Shown here: one piece after another, positions 20,812 through 32,586 of the stretch
Numbering within the stretch: the stretch's first letter is position 1
How the letters are laid out: each line of letters begins with the position of its first letter
Origin: Anoplolepis gracilipes
Lineage: Eukaryota; Arthropoda; Insecta; Hymenoptera; Formicidae
Reading direction: 5' to 3'
Length of the DNA stretch: 64,000 nt
Assembly: GCF_047496725.1 (NCBI RefSeq)
Contig: NC_132984.1
Location: 8,327,001-8,391,000, forward strand
Notes under the pieces: generated by a model
The model's input: only the letters and a program-made list of their open reading frames with translations
What the model was told of the DNA's origin: nothing
The model's database searches: none
Position numbers and translations under genes: made by a program

Positions 20812-21715
20812 AATAATTGTTTAGTTTGCTTAATGGCAAATAATTCAGTAAATTCTAGAGAAGAAGACTTTAGAATTACAGATACACTTTCCTTTTCTTT
20901 TGAGATCGTTTACCTCGACCATTTTGGTCCATTAAAAAAAGCTCCTGATAGTTCAAAACATATTTTAATAGCAGTTGATGTATTTACAAAATTTACGCAT
21001 CTTTTTGCAGTAAAAATGGTAAAAATGCTGAATAGGGGACCCAGACAGCTCCAATGACCTTGGCTTTGACATATGTTGTCAAGGTCTGACTCTGAATAAC
21101 ATGCAAAAGCCGTCGCTTATTGTTTATTAAAAAGTTATAAACAAAAGAAGTTTCATAAATAGGACATAATTTTCTCACATCATGTATATTTAGTGAAGCA
21201 TACTTTTAATGGATCTATTTATTTAAATGTGATACATTGAATGCGTGGGCGAGGGAGGGACAAAGCTACTCCTAAACCCCCTCCCCACAAAATAACTAAC
21301 CCAACCCAATCTGCGTCTGAGGTATAAAATAGTTTTTGTTTCGTAACACAGGTTGGGTTGGGTTAGTTTTATTGTGGCGTGGGGAAGTCTCTCTCCCGCG
21401 CACATTCAATGTATCACATTTAAATAAATAGATCCATTAAAAGAACAAAAATATGCTTTTGATTAATTGAAAATTATGTCCTATTTATAAAACTCTCTTT
21501 CTTTATAACTTTTTAAAAAACAACGAGCAACGGCTAAAACCCTTTGCATGTTACTCAAGGTCATGTCCTTGACAATATATGTCAAGATCAAAGTCATTGG
21601 AGCTGAGTCTCTTATTCGGCATTTTTACCGTAAAAATAATTAATGTCAAAAAAATTATTAAAAATCTTAGAAGCATATTTCTTACTTTCAGAAATCCTTT
21701 CAAATGTAACGATGG
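20812..21715 (+). pseudogene. Ty3/Gypsy integrase fragment, split by foldback insertions
   Basis: The first part (20812-21016) has the end of the HHCC zinc finger (NNCLVCLMANN) and the start of the integrase core, VYLDHFGPLKKA (catalytic Asp) and LIAVDVFTKFTHLFAVK. The core resumes after a foldback at about 21640 with IIKNLRSIFLTFRNPF and stops near 21712, before the second Asp and Glu. The few codons before the left foldback (about 19455-19468) are in the same frame. Integrase inserts the element cDNA; this copy is only a remnant. No LTR assigned. Confidence 0.7.
21024..21632. mobile_element. Foldback element, GACCTTGACA family, with GTAAAAAT duplication
   Basis: Left arm GGTAAAAATGCTGAATA and right arm TATTCGGCATTTTTACC are inverted over about 120 bases, each including a TGACATATGTTGTCA palindrome. 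GTAAAAAT flanks both sides, consistent with an 8-bp target duplication. Inside is a second palindrome with TTGGGTTGGGTTAG. Relatives lie at 25320-25370 and 58600-59410. Confidence 0.7.
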
Positions 21716-22084
21716 TTCTCTCGAGGAGGCGCGGGATAGCTCTTGTCGGAATCAAGGCTCGAGAGGAGGAGATCACGAGATGTATACTTGAAAATAAATG
21801 TCTTTATTTAGAATAAACTACTTTTGATGAGAGCGAGTTTACAAATATGTGAGAAGATATTGATGTGTCTGTTTGCTAGAATAATAGTGTACAAATGTGC
21901 ATTCGTATATCGTGCGATATGTACACGCATAAATGTGTATGTACGTACGTGTATGACAACCGAAAGCGTCACATACACATGCAGCGCGTACGTGTCGTTT
22001 GCAGCGCGGCGGAGTTCAAGCAGCGGAGGAGAAAAAAGTGGGAGGCAATCCGATGTTGCATCCTTAGCGCAAGCTGCACGATCG
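21716..22084. other. Unassigned repeat-like sequence
   Basis: CpG-containing sequence with a possible poly(A) signal (AATAAA near 21792). It may be an LTR or element end; I cannot support either. Confidence 0.3.
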
Positions 22085-22245
22085 AGAAAGAAAGCATGAC
22101 AAGACGTGATGCCGATTAGTGGTGTCCTATAGCTCTGCCTCATTCACTCTACGCTTGAATGCAGGAGGAATGAGCGAGAGAGCTATAGGATACCGCGTTG
22201 TCTCTATATGCGTCTCGCACTTGTGTCATGCTTTCTTTTTTATTC
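22085..22245. mobile_element. MITE-like palindrome
   Basis: GAAAGCATGACAAGACG and GTGTCCTATAGCTCT are matched by GAGAGCTATAGGATACC and CTTGTGTCATGCTTTC in inverted order, forming an imperfect hairpin of about 160 bp. Confidence 0.6.
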
Positions 22246-23124
22246 CTTCAAAAAACATAGCTGAGTCTTGCGCATCGAATGCCGACATTCATAAAATTTT
22301 AATTATATCATATTAATATTAGAAATTGATCGGCTTTATATATAGCAAAAAAACATATGCTTATTCTAATTAATTATTAATTTATTTATGATTGTGTAAT
22401 TTTTTTCTATTATGTAAAAAAATTTGATAAAAAATTATACATGTATCATTATGAGTAATTTTGAGATTCACTAGAATAGTAATTATAAACTTGCACCTGT
22501 TTGTAATTAAATTCACATTAAATATAAATAAATATATAGAAATCATAATTCATGATATAAAATATTTTTCCTAATTGTATTATTAGAAAACTCAAATTTT
22601 TTATTTATAACACAATATCGATATCTGATCGAATTCATGGTTTGTCACAAATGAGCCAACGAGCTTTTAACTGTAAATTTACAATACTTATATAAAAATA
22701 TAACTATTTTATGGAAGATTACGTTATGCTGCGTAATATTACAAAAATTTAGATATCTTCATAAAATTTTTTAAATATTAATATCATTTATGTACGTAAT
22801 TTTCTATATAAAATAAAAAAATATATTTACATATTATATATTTACATTATTACATTAATTATGTAATCTTTTTACATCTATTATTATTTGTCTAAATTCA
22901 CAAAATTTTTTTTTACAGTGAAACAATATAATTAGTGATAATTTGGAACTCATACAATGCAAATCACTTGAAGTTTTGTGCAATAAATAGCCTATTATTT
23001 TTTAAAATTATTGTTATGATAAATACAAATAAAGAAATATAATCTCTTGTTTCTATTTTTAATTACAGTTTCAAGTTGATCGCACATCTCAAAATTACGC
23101 AAAAAATAGTCTTCCGATTTTGAC
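22246..23124. other. AT-rich spacer without recognisable features
   Basis: Low-GC sequence with stops in all frames; no repeats or motifs noted. Confidence 0.6.
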
Positions 23125-23339
23125 TTAAAATAGATAGGGAGGACAGCTTAAGGAGGTTAGAGAAGACGCACGTCGTACGCGTGCCTCTTTGCACCCGCCC
23201 TCCTTCTCCGAGAGGGAGGGGCATTTACGTCCTCCTCCCTCTTTCTCTCGGCGGCCTCCTTCTGGGACATTACTGCCACGCAGAACAAGACCTCCATTTA
23301 TCTTCCCCATAGTTTGCACCATGGTGGGCAGGGAGACTT

Positions 23340-25310
23340 CGTCCCCTATTTCTTCTCGGACCCGCTGTATTCAACCCGCTCTGGACAGTAGGCCAGAGTG
23401 TGTTCAGGCGTATCCTTCGCGTGTCTACAATGGTGGCATGCGGTCGACCGCTCTCTGCCTATTCGATACAGGCACTCATCAAAACATCTATGATCAGTGA
23501 GCACCTGCACTAACCTAAAGTCAAGGGTGCCATATCGCCGGTCCACCCACTTCATAAAGACGTATGGCCTCGACGGCGCGTATGCCTGTCCGTACACCGG
23601 ACAAGCCTTCCTCCTAAACGGCTAATTTGCGCCGTCGAGCCTGGAGCCTCAGCCTCACTATAGCTCTTGGTGACAGGGGCCTCCTTGCCGTGGGGTCCTG
23701 AGCTTCTCGGCGGGAAACGCGCATCCGATGTAACTTGGCATACACGCCGAGAGCACCCACAGTATGACCCCTGCCATCACCCACGCCGCCTCAAACGCGA
23801 CGGTCCTATACCCCCGAATGGCACGGACGACCAGCCGCCTCTATATGCCTTTGATGGTCAGCAGAGACTTTCTGCTAGCCGCCACTCTCTCGTGCTAAAT
23901 GGGGGCTCCATACAAGGCGATGGACTGGACCGCCGTGACAAAGAGGCGACGTGCGTCATCCCCTGGCCCCCCGAGATTGGGCATCAGCCTACCGAGACTG
24001 GCAGCAGCTGCCCTCATTCGGGGAGCCAACTTCTCCAAGTGAGGCTGGAAATTCCACCGGCTCAAGAATGAAACCCAGATACTTCATCTTAGTCCCGATC
24101 CCGACCCAAACACCCTCGACTTCGAGGTGAGCTCTGTCTCGAAGTGGCCCCCTTTTGTTAGAAGCGACGAACCATACCGCATCTGTCTTGTATAAGGCTA
24201 CCTCGAGGCCCAACTTCCTAATGCGGTCAACCGCATGCCCAACACCTATTTCAACTAGTCTGATGGTGCTGCTCCAATCCTTTTTCCAGGACAGGACGAG
24301 GGTGTTATCCGCATAACACACCATCGCCTGCCCTGGAAGGAGGGATCCCCGCAAAACCCAATCGTATCCGAGGTTCCACAGAAGCGGGCCTAACACTGAC
24401 CTCTGCGGAACCTACGATGGGCCTCCCTCCTTATCAACTTCCCGTATCATCCAGGATACTCAATTATTCTGTTCCGGAAGTAGTCACCAACCACCTTCTG
24501 TATGTACGCGGGAACTCTGTGGTATTTTAGAGCCCCGCGCACACTCCCAGGGGAGGGTATTAAAGGCGCTTGCCGTCTCCGAGAGAGCCTTGATACGCAT
24601 TATAGCGTCAATTGTCGAGCAGCTCTTTCGGAAACCATATTGACAATCCGTCAGGTCGAGACCCTATCCTGGACAAATTCCTCCTGAGGCGGACAGTTAT
24701 AATTCGCTCGAAGAGCTTACCCGCCTCATCCAGGAGGCATATTGAGCGGTATGCAGAGGGAGTGCGCGCGGGCTTTCCCTCCTTTTGGAGTAACACCATC
24801 CTCGCCTTTTTCCATACGTTGGTGGAATCTCCCCGTTCTGAAGCAGTTATAATGTAGCTGTTTTAGGCCATCCCCGCGACCTCCGAGGCTAAAGCCAGCG
24901 CCTTGGCGGGAATTCCATCTGCCCCCCGAGGCAGTATTTTTTCCCCGGAGCCTCTTAAGTTCCCGCCTGAACTCATCGTCCGTGAGCCCCATGTCTTCAG
25001 TCCAGAGAACGGGTTTGCCCAAGGTTGGCAACCCGGCCCCCGTCCCCCGAGAAGAGGATGGAAACCACCCTCTCCAGTACCTGAGGGTCTACCGCTTCCG
25101 TCATCGGGGGACCACCCGACTTCAACTTCTTCCTAACTATTTTATACGGGACCCCCATGGATCCCAATCTACCGACTCGACGAGTTTTTCCCATGCTCTG
25201 GTTTTGGCCTTGCCGATGGCCCGTTGTAATGACTTTCGCATTACGATAGTCCTCGTACAACGGTGCCGCCATCTGAGCTCCGTCCCGCCATTTAGCTCCG
25301 CTGTCTAATC
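23340..25310 (-). pseudogene. R1-clade LINE ORF2 (reverse transcriptase) fragments
   Basis: On the minus strand, pieces follow pol order from right to left: a pre-RT helix region (24997-25272), KEGKPARTPSAYRSICLLDE (RT motif 1, 24608-24799), GPLLWNLGYDWVLR and VCYADNTLVL (RT motifs, 23989-24396) and a C-terminal HRIGRERSTACHHCRH with EHTLAYCP (23346-23597), the zinc-binding tail of R1-type LINEs. The catalytic YADD reads YADN, several frameshifts separate the pieces and the endonuclease is missing, so it is inactive. GC content is far above the flanks, typical for this clade in insects. Confidence 0.85.
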
Positions 25311-25317
25311 AGGATTA

Positions 25318-25375
25318 TGACCTTGACAACATATGTCAAGGTCAAGGTCATCGGTAAAGGGTCCCATAATATGCA
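25318..25375. mobile_element. Fragment of GACCTTGACA foldback family
   Basis: GACCTTGACAACATATGTCA followed by GGTCAAGGTCATCGG resembles the arm ends of the foldbacks at 21.0 and 58.6 kb. It lies at the 5' end of the LINE pol fragment. Confidence 0.55.
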
Positions 25376-26289
25376 TATTTACCCCGACATCTTATTGAAA
25401 AATAAATTGAGAAATTTAAGTTGTAAATATTGAGAAAGTGTTTAGACAATATCGTTTATTCTGTTTTATTCTCATTAAAGTTTTGTTCACATAAATCTGT
25501 AAGAGAGCTTCTCAATGAACCGTTTTGTTGTTTAATAGTCGAAGAGGGTTTCTAAGCGGAAAATCAACAGCATAAATATAATATGTTATATCTTCAAATC
25601 TTCATTTATTAAATGTATCACACACTTACAAATGTTAACAACACTTAACTTTATTATTAAAATTATAATTTAATAAATAACTTTTGATGAATGGACTTAG
25701 AAATTGGATAATGCGCGGAAACGATGTAGATAACGACTGATTAAGTACGCGATCCAAAATCAAAGACGATCAGATCTCGCGATTCTGGTAATTGAGCCTT
25801 CTTGTTATTAAGTTGCTAGGAAACGGCAATGGCAATTTAAATATACTGCGCACGTAGTTGCGCAGATCGATGCAGATCGATTAACCAATAGAAAGCATAA
25901 ATATATATCAAAATATCATGTAGTATCGAGATACATGCGAGATACATGATATTTCTTACAGTTCGGCCATTCTGAACCGACGTTCGACTCGAATGTTTTT
26001 GAATTACATAGTAGTGTACAGTGAAATTTATATAGAGAAAAATTTATACAATATGCAAAATTAATTAAGTGTTAACCTTACAAGTATTATTCTAATACAA
26101 TTTAGGTTTTTAAACCAAAGGAATATTTACCAAAAATACAATAAATGTAAGTAAAATATTTAAATTACATATTTAAAAAAAAACTTAACCTAATTAGCAA
26201 TTTATATAAATACAATTTTTAACTTAAATTAACATTTTTAACAGGTTTGATTTAAGTCTAACAGGAGATAACATTGTATTATAAGAGAC
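25376..26289. other. AT-rich spacer, possible retroelement remnant
   Basis: No gene. A mixed-composition stretch (25700-25990) with TATATATC and CAGTTCGGCCATTCTGAACC could be part of an LTR, but no second copy exists in the window. Confidence 0.35.
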
Positions 26290-28480
26290 GAAAAGTTGTA
26301 CCCATTTTTATTTTTTTACATGGGGAAATGCTTTACGCATCCCCCGAGGAGCGGGAACTCCCCGGGGGTACGTGGGACTCCCTCTATTTAGCGAAGTATA
26401 CTCACTAAAACCCCATGGTGGTCACATCTCGGTGGTTTAAGGTGGGTAGACCCTGGGATTGCTTTCGCATGCAACCAGGACCCACCCCCGCCAATCCCCC
26501 CAATGTTTGGAGATTTCCTTCCTATGATGCGCCGTTGAGACAACTCAACGGCGCACCACTGATGGCGTTGCGGGACCACCTCGCAACGCCGCCTCCTTCC
26601 CTGGGGTCAAGATGCAATGGGGAGTGAGTGTTCCCGCACTTACTCCCCCTTGACCCCCGAGAGGGGCGAGAATATTTCCCGCCTCCCTCCTTGTGGTCAC
26701 CGGATCTGGTAGTCGAAATTGGAGCGAGGAGGGTCAAGACTTCCCGTGTTCACGACCTCGATCCTTCCTCGCAGTATATTGCGAGCGAAGGATTCCTCTC
26801 CTTCACTTGTCCTTGTCCCCGGTGAGGCGAAATACGCCCTCCCGGGGCCCAAGGACAGGGATGCCTCTCCTTCCGGGGTCCTCCTCACGGACATCGCCGA
26901 AGCGGAATTCGCCAACGACGATCCCGAGGGATTCCCCCATAAAAAGGTGGGAGGGGAGTTTGCCCAACCTCAGGAGGAAACCTCGCCCTTACTATCGGTC
27001 GAATCTCCTCTTCTCTCTTTTCCTGGGGTGGAGGGGACTCCGCGACTCCTCATCTAAGAGGACGGTCCCATCTAAGTCCGTCCCCCTCTCCTCCTCCACC
27101 TCGGAGGTAGCCGGCACAGCGGTCACCTCCATCTCGTCCTTTGCTGCATCCCCCACGTCCGGGGATGCCATCTCCCCCTATGCCGTCTCCGGTGAGGGAG
27201 CCACCTCGCTCACCTTAGCCGGAGACTCCCCACTTCTCCTCTTCTCTCTCCTCCTCATCCAACTCCTCTTACCCTCCAATCCTAAAGGCCCAACCAGGGA
27301 ACAGCGCGCCCCCTCTCCCAGGACATAGTCGGAAGACACACCCAGGTCGCAGCACACTGCGCACCTAGGCGTGCCCCGACATCCCCATTTGAGGTGACCG
27401 TGGATACCGCACCGGTAACACCGGTCGCCCCGGTATACCTCCGCCTTACATGCGGCACCGATGTGCCCCATCTTGAGATATCTGTAGCATCTCGGGAACA
27501 CATTGGTACCGACCCCTCCTTTCCCCCTCTTCCTCTCCGAAGAGGAGAAACGACGCAGGGGGTCTTTTCCCTTTTCAGGGAAAGACCCCCCCGCAGATAC
27601 TTCCTTCTGAGTAGTTGCCCCACCCGTCGGAACCCATAGACCTGACGGGCAACGGGACACTCCTCTAGCTTTTCTAGCTTTTTTCTTTCTACCCCGTTTG
27701 TCCGTGATCTCAGCCCAGGAGGGCGTGATGTTTGACCCTTCACGGGGAGGGGGTGGAGGGCTTCAGGCACGCTCTCATCGCCCGGATCTCCTGGTGGATC
27801 TCGTCTAGTCTCTCGACTATGGCGGAATCCACCTCCTTCCTTATAATGTCGTGGAGGGACCCCGCATCTCCAAGAGGATGCGGGGCCTCCGCCCCAACTT
27901 CCATAGGCTCGGATGTCTCCACCTGCGTAGAGACATCCGAGCAGAAACCCTTCTGGGGCTGGGGGTCACCCAGAAGACGTCCCACATCCCTCGTTAGAGT
28001 CCCCACGCATCCGCCGACCCGGTTAAAATGGCCGTACAGGTCGGCCGCGAGCCGCTAGATGCGTGAGGCCTCTCCATCTAACTTCCATGGGTCGACCCCG
28101 CTAAGATCCGCGCGGTATGTTGTAAGGCATGTTCGTGCACTTTCTGGGCCTCCCCCAAAAGAATCGACATCTTCACAATGCGATCTCCGGCAATCGCATA
28201 TGCCCCCAAGGGCCTCGCCGTCAAGTTCTCGGATAGCTCCTCGCAGGATGTCGACGAGGAGGGAACGGAGACAATATCCCCCCCGCCGGTCCGTGGCATC
28301 CGACACCACGGAGTCTAAGCTCCTGGTCGTGTCCATCCATGTTTTCGACACACTCTTAGCACCCTTTCGGATCCCCCAGGGGGTGTGAGTCCAAAGACTC
28401 GACGACCACACCGGGATCACCTCCGGGGTGAGCCCCCCGGCAAGGTGGTGCATCATTGGGGGGAGGGGAGGAATTGTACC
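26290..28480 (-). pseudogene. R1-type LINE ORF1 (Gag-like) copy lacking recognisable ORF2
   Basis: The minus strand encodes an ORF1 protein in three overlapping frames (28456-28055, 28006-27740, 27770-27178). Near 27540-27330 lie the zinc knuckles: one intact, CYRCGIHGHLKWGC, followed by CAVCCDLG, and an upstream one in which a Cys is replaced (CYRYLKMGHIGAAC). ORF1 of this class binds element RNA. To its left (26290-27170) the GC-rich sequence shows no endonuclease or RT and ends in AATAAA-containing AT-rich DNA on the minus strand, so ORF2 appears deleted. Confidence 0.7.
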
Positions 28481-28780
28481 CAGGAATGTCTGTCACAACA
28501 TTTCTATTTTTACTTAAATTCTTTGTCGCAAAGTATGAACCTTTATATTTGGGCTTGAATTTTTTACGGGTGGGTACAACACGAGCATAATAAGAGGAAG
28601 TGCTAGGTTTTATAATATTTTGTGATAATAAATTGTCTGAAATGTCGCGAATCTTAAATCTTTTAGTCCTAGCAAAGCGATGCGGGGCATGAACATAAGT
28701 TATATTTTTAAATGCTATTTTATCACAATATTCTTTGTTAATTAAGTTGATATTTGAATTTTAATTCGCATTTAAAATAT
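28481..28780 (-). pseudogene. Gypsy pol remnant: RT N-terminus fused to integrase C-terminus
   Basis: Minus-strand translation gives an RT entry motif (IRDISDNLLSQNIIKPSTS, then ARVVPTRKK) and runs in the same frame directly into KPKYKGSYFATK and VVTDIPGYN, which resemble the integrase C-terminal domain. The RT catalytic core, RNase H and integrase core are absent between them. It adjoins the LINE ORF1 at about 28480. The RT match is firm; the integrase tail is by motif recall. Confidence 0.65.
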
Positions 28781-29475
28781 TTAAATTTTTTTATCTGAAT
28801 TCAAGCCAAAATTTGTTTTAATATCTGAATTCAAAGAAACGATATAAGAATGTGTATTATCTTCTGTTAATGTTGCAATGATCATTTTAACAAACAAGTT
28901 CAATCTTTTGTCTAAATTTTTATTAGTTGGATCATAAATTATTTTTATATTATTATTGGAAATAAAGTCTCGACCAAGAATTAAATCTGACTGAATTAAA
29001 TCTTTCTCCAAAACATTTAAAGAAATATTTCCTTTAAAATGAGGTAAAGATTCTAAATTAATGTTTCAAAAGAACCAAGAATATGAATCTTATCTCCTGA
29101 AATAGATTGATAACTAATAGGAGATTTAATTAAATAATTAGCTAGTTTATTTATTTTATTGTAAGCTGTCAAACTAATGAAAGAAATTGGACTTCCAATA
29201 TCTAATAATGCAAGAAAAGTACACGGAACATTATTTAATGAATTAACCTTTATAGTTAAATCTTTTATATCTAACTTTCTACTACTATTTAATATTGTTA
29301 CAGTTGCAACTGGTGAAGCCGCTGCAGAAGAAGAATTATCATCCGAAGATGTAGATTCAACTGGAACAACTGCAACAACTGGAGAAGAGGATGAAAAAAA
29401 AGTTTGTTGTTGTTCTTTCCTCTTCAACTTGTAATAATTATCTCTGGTATGTCCACGAGTCCGCAGGAAACGCAA
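28781..29475 (-). pseudogene. Gypsy zinc knuckle end and aspartic protease
   Basis: The 29475-29053 frame opens with the second half of a CCHC knuckle (RGHTRDNYYK), whose first half is in the gag frame, then a Ser/Thr-rich linker and LLDIGSPISFISL, an aspartic protease motif with DTGS changed to DIGS. The next frame (29011-28781) has DLILGRDFISNN, the second protease motif (hydrophobic-ILGRDF). A frameshift separates the two. Altered catalytic neighbourhood and frame breaks indicate an inactive enzyme. Confidence 0.75.
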
Positions 29476-30656
29476 AAATCCTCTTTCAGATCTTTTTGGT
29501 CCTCATCGGAATTGTCGTCTCTCGGAGAAGAGTTCCCAGAAGAATTGCGAGCTTTTACAGACCTAGTGTTGGGACAAAATTCTTTTTTAAAATAACTTTC
29601 AACAGAAAGAGTGATTCTATGCATCTTTTCAAGAAAATCATCGAGGGAATTGGCACGAACAACAGCCGCAACACTTCGTATCGTAGCGTTATTAATTCCA
29701 TAAATTAAAAAGTAAATTGAATCATCATTGGAGAATTTAAGACTTTGCATGAGAGATAATTTCTCCAATGCGTAGTCTTGAAAAGATTCTTGAGGATAAT
29801 TCCATTTTCTAGCTTCAATTTTTTTAATAATAATCTGGTATGGAATTCTCCTTTTAAATTGTTTTAAAAGAGTATTCTTAAAGCTCGACCATGTATCATT
29901 AATTGTACCTGTTCTGAGCTCAAACCATTTTCGAGCTGATTTTACCAATTTTCCTGAAGAAGCCAATAGCATCATATCTTGTGAAGCTCCATGAATGCGT
30001 GCCACTCGCTCAACCTTTTGAATCCATAATTCAAGATCATCATCCTCCTTTCCGCTGAATTCGGGTAATTGTGTGGCTAATAAATTTACCGTATTTACGG
30101 AAATCTTTGTTGATGAATTATCAGATTCATCAGATCCACTCGAGTTAGAGCGACGAAAAGCTAAAGAAGGGGAAGAATCTTGTGTATGATTATGCTGGTT
30201 AAAACGAGACGAGATCATAGTAATCAATAGTTGCATCATCTGTTGATGTTGCTTCATTTGCTCAGTGAAAAGTATACATAAATGAGAAATTGGCTCAGAT
30301 TGGACAGTTTTGGAAGCATTATTAGAAGAGGAAGAGGAGAAAGCTTGAGGAACAGGAATACAAGAAGTATCTTCGGTTTGGTCAATATGTTGGTCAGGAA
30401 AATTCATATTTGAAATTGGAAAAGTTATTACCTGATGACTTGAAGATAAAAGCTTTTGAAGATCTGAAAAATTTGTATTAGCCTCAAGAGATGGAGTTAC
30501 CTGAAGACTTGCAGATGGAGCTTGATTAGATTCAAAATGATTCATCAGCAAATCGATGCATCCATTCCGAGCATTTGTTGGCTTGAGACCAAATTTTCGG
30601 ACTTCCATTTGTAGCTCCCTGATTGAAAGTTTATCAAGTTCCAGTCTTCTATCCAT
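29424..30656 (-). CDS. gag: Gypsy Gag with N-terminal SAP-like motif
   Basis: A 410-residue frame starting MDRRLELDKLSIRELQMEV, which resembles a SAP DNA-binding motif in the first 40 residues, then a Ser/Gln-rich linker, a capsid segment with LPEFSGKEDDDLELWIQKVE and W/Y-rich helices, and the beginning of a CCHC knuckle (CVSCGLV) at the end. The knuckle is completed in another frame, so Gag is truncated by a frameshift near 29450. The capsid is otherwise open over more than 350 codons. No LTR or primer site is found upstream; the 5' end is cut near 30.8 kb by another repeat. Confidence 0.8.
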   Translation of the reverse strand: MDRRLELDKLSIRELQMEVRKFGLKPTNARNGCIDLLMNHFESNQAPSASLQVTPSLEANTNFSDLQKLLSSSHQVITFPISNMNFPDQHIDQTEDTSCIPVPQAFSSSSSNNASKTVQSEPISHLCILFTEQMKQHQQMMQLLITMISSRFNQHNHTQDSSPSLAFRRSNSSGSDESDNSSTKISVNTVNLLATQLPEFSGKEDDDLELWIQKVERVARIHGASQDMMLLASSGKLVKSARKWFELRTGTINDTWSSFKNTLLKQFKRRIPYQIIIKKIEARKWNYPQESFQDYALEKLSLMQSLKFSNDDSIYFLIYGINNATIRSVAAVVRANSLDDFLEKMHRITLSVESYFKKEFCPNTRSVKARNSSGNSSPRDDNSDEDQKDLKEDFCVSCGLVDIPEIIITS

Positions 30657-30821
30657 CGTAACTCAAATTAAGAGACAAACAAAATGGCAGACCTGTTTTC
30701 TGAAATGGCTAATAAATCTTCTTGTCGAAATTCAAAAGAAGATCTTCCTTGGCAACGTCAATAAATAGTCCCTAACAACCGCAATTAACAAAGGAATAAA
30801 TATATATACAATATATAAGGT

Positions 30822-31118
30822 GATTCAGACCACCCGTGCCAGCCGTTTTTCTCAGCAATGGAACGTCATAGGAAGTTAGGGAAAAAATTTTCATTACTAA
30901 AAGGCACCCAAAGTATTCATTGTTGATAGTTCCAACTTCCGGTATAAACCGGAAGTAGGTGTTACTTGGGTCAACTTTGAAATTTCAAATGGGAACATAA
31001 GTCGAATGGGGTATCATTGGATAGAGCTTCGAAAAAGTAACAACTTTTATTAGAACTTAATTTAATTATCTTTTACAAGTTTCGAAAAAAAAACGTTTAA
31101 TGTGTGAATGTCTGCAAT
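30822..31118 (+). mobile_element. Terminal fragment of a Tc1/mariner-like element
   Basis: From GGTGATTCAGACCACCCGTG to GAATGTCTGCAA this is an inverted, nearly identical copy of 44312-44607, the end of the transposase-bearing element there. Only the non-coding terminal 297 bp is present. Confidence 0.75.
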
Positions 31119-31640
31119 AACTTATGGGGCATTCCACACGAAATCGACCATTTTTTTCCGCGAACATTTTTTATTTGCTTCATTTTTTTTATGTTTCTAC
31201 ACTTATTGAAAGTAATTCCCACGATTTTTTTAAATTTTTATCTCCATCTATACTCGAGTTATAAATTAAGAAAAGAAATTAATAAAAAAAATTCAAATAG
31301 TTATTACTTTAAGAAGAATAAAGATATTGGCATTTATCAGGTGGTCATTTTTTTGTTTTTGAATGTAGTTTTCAAAAAAAAATATTAAAAAAATTTTTAA
31401 AATAATTTGACATCGTTTTAGTCAATTTTAATCGAAATTATTTTTGTTTCCTTAATGAGATCTCTTCGATTTTTTCTAAAAAGTTGATGACATTTTAGAC
31501 TTAAATACAAAATTTTTGAGCCATGAGCGAATAGGGGATTCAAATAACTTTGATTTTTTAAGACCGTTTTTTGCAATTTTTTTTTTTGAAAATCATATTT
31601 TTTAGTTTTTTACATTACTCTGATAAGAAAAAGAGTTTAC
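31119..31640 (-). repeat. Dispersed repeat, inverted copy of 14876-15375
   Basis: Begins GGGGCATTCCACACGAAATC and ends ACATTACTCTGATAAG. It directly abuts the mariner-like fragment on its left. No coding capacity. Confidence 0.7.
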
Positions 31641-32365
31641 AGAGATAATAAATACTCATTCTAAAATATTAATAATAGATAAAAAAATGTTAATATTTTT
31701 TTTAAACTATTTTTTCGCTGTTTTTCTAAAAAATAATGTTTATTTATTTCTTAGACGACTCCTATCGAAAAAGAAGCTTTGCAAATAAAAGATTAATTAA
31801 ATAAAACATTTTTTATCAGAAATTATAACACAATAAAATATTTTTTAAGGGGATACCGTACCTTACCGATCAAAACGATTGTTTAGTTTTTAAACGAAGT
31901 TATTAAATTGGTTGCACAGAATGAAAAATGCTTCTCCATGATTAAAGTACATATAATAACGAAGCGGGACTGTGTTCAATTTTCAGTTAAAAACGAGAAA
32001 AAAAATTACAGTTTTAAATTATCGACTGCTAGCGTCAAGTCATACATATATTTGTTTAATATAAAAGTTTTGCAATTTTCACGTACAAAATAAGATAGAT
32101 TCCCGCTTGGACATTCTTGAAAGAATGTATGTAAACTTTTAGAAATGATTTTGAGGTCTAGTAAAAATAATTTCGTTTTAAAACACTTTCGTGCATATGT
32201 GTCATACGAAATCGAGAATAAATGGGTAAAAAAGAGCAATAGATTAGTGCACCAGCAGATTGACTAGTGTCGCGATAGTCAGAGCTATCTTTTTCTGTGA
32301 CAAGGAAAGACAATAGTACTATCCTTGTCTATTTCATGCGTACAGAGTAACATACATACACGCCG
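31641..32365. other. AT-rich spacer
   Basis: No recognisable gene or repeat; short frames only. Confidence 0.5.
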
Positions 32366-32512
32366 GTGATGCCAAACCGTATGACGCACACATAAGCGCG
32401 AGCCGTTTACATGTGAGCTTGGCACGTGCGCGGCGCCATATATACACGACTCGCGCTTGTGTGTGCGTCATACTGAGAGTGAGCCATGCATCTGATTCGG
32501 CATCACTGATGC
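32366..32512. repeat. Palindromic promoter-like segment
   Basis: GTGATGCCAAACCGTATGAC and GCACACATAAGCGCGAG on the left match CTCGCGCTTGTGTGTGCGTC and TTCGGCATCAC on the right in inverted order. The loop includes CCATATATACA, a TATA-box candidate at about 32437. Confidence 0.6.
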
Positions 32513-32586
32513 ACGCTCTAATATCGTTTAGTGTAGTTTTGTGTAGTGAAGTTATTTGTGTAGTGTTAGTTATTTGTCTCTAAAAA

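Noticed and set aside
21340..21375. Telomere-like TTGGGTTGGGTTAG
   Set aside because: The usual ant telomere repeat is TTAGG; this sits in the centre of a foldback and is only two units.
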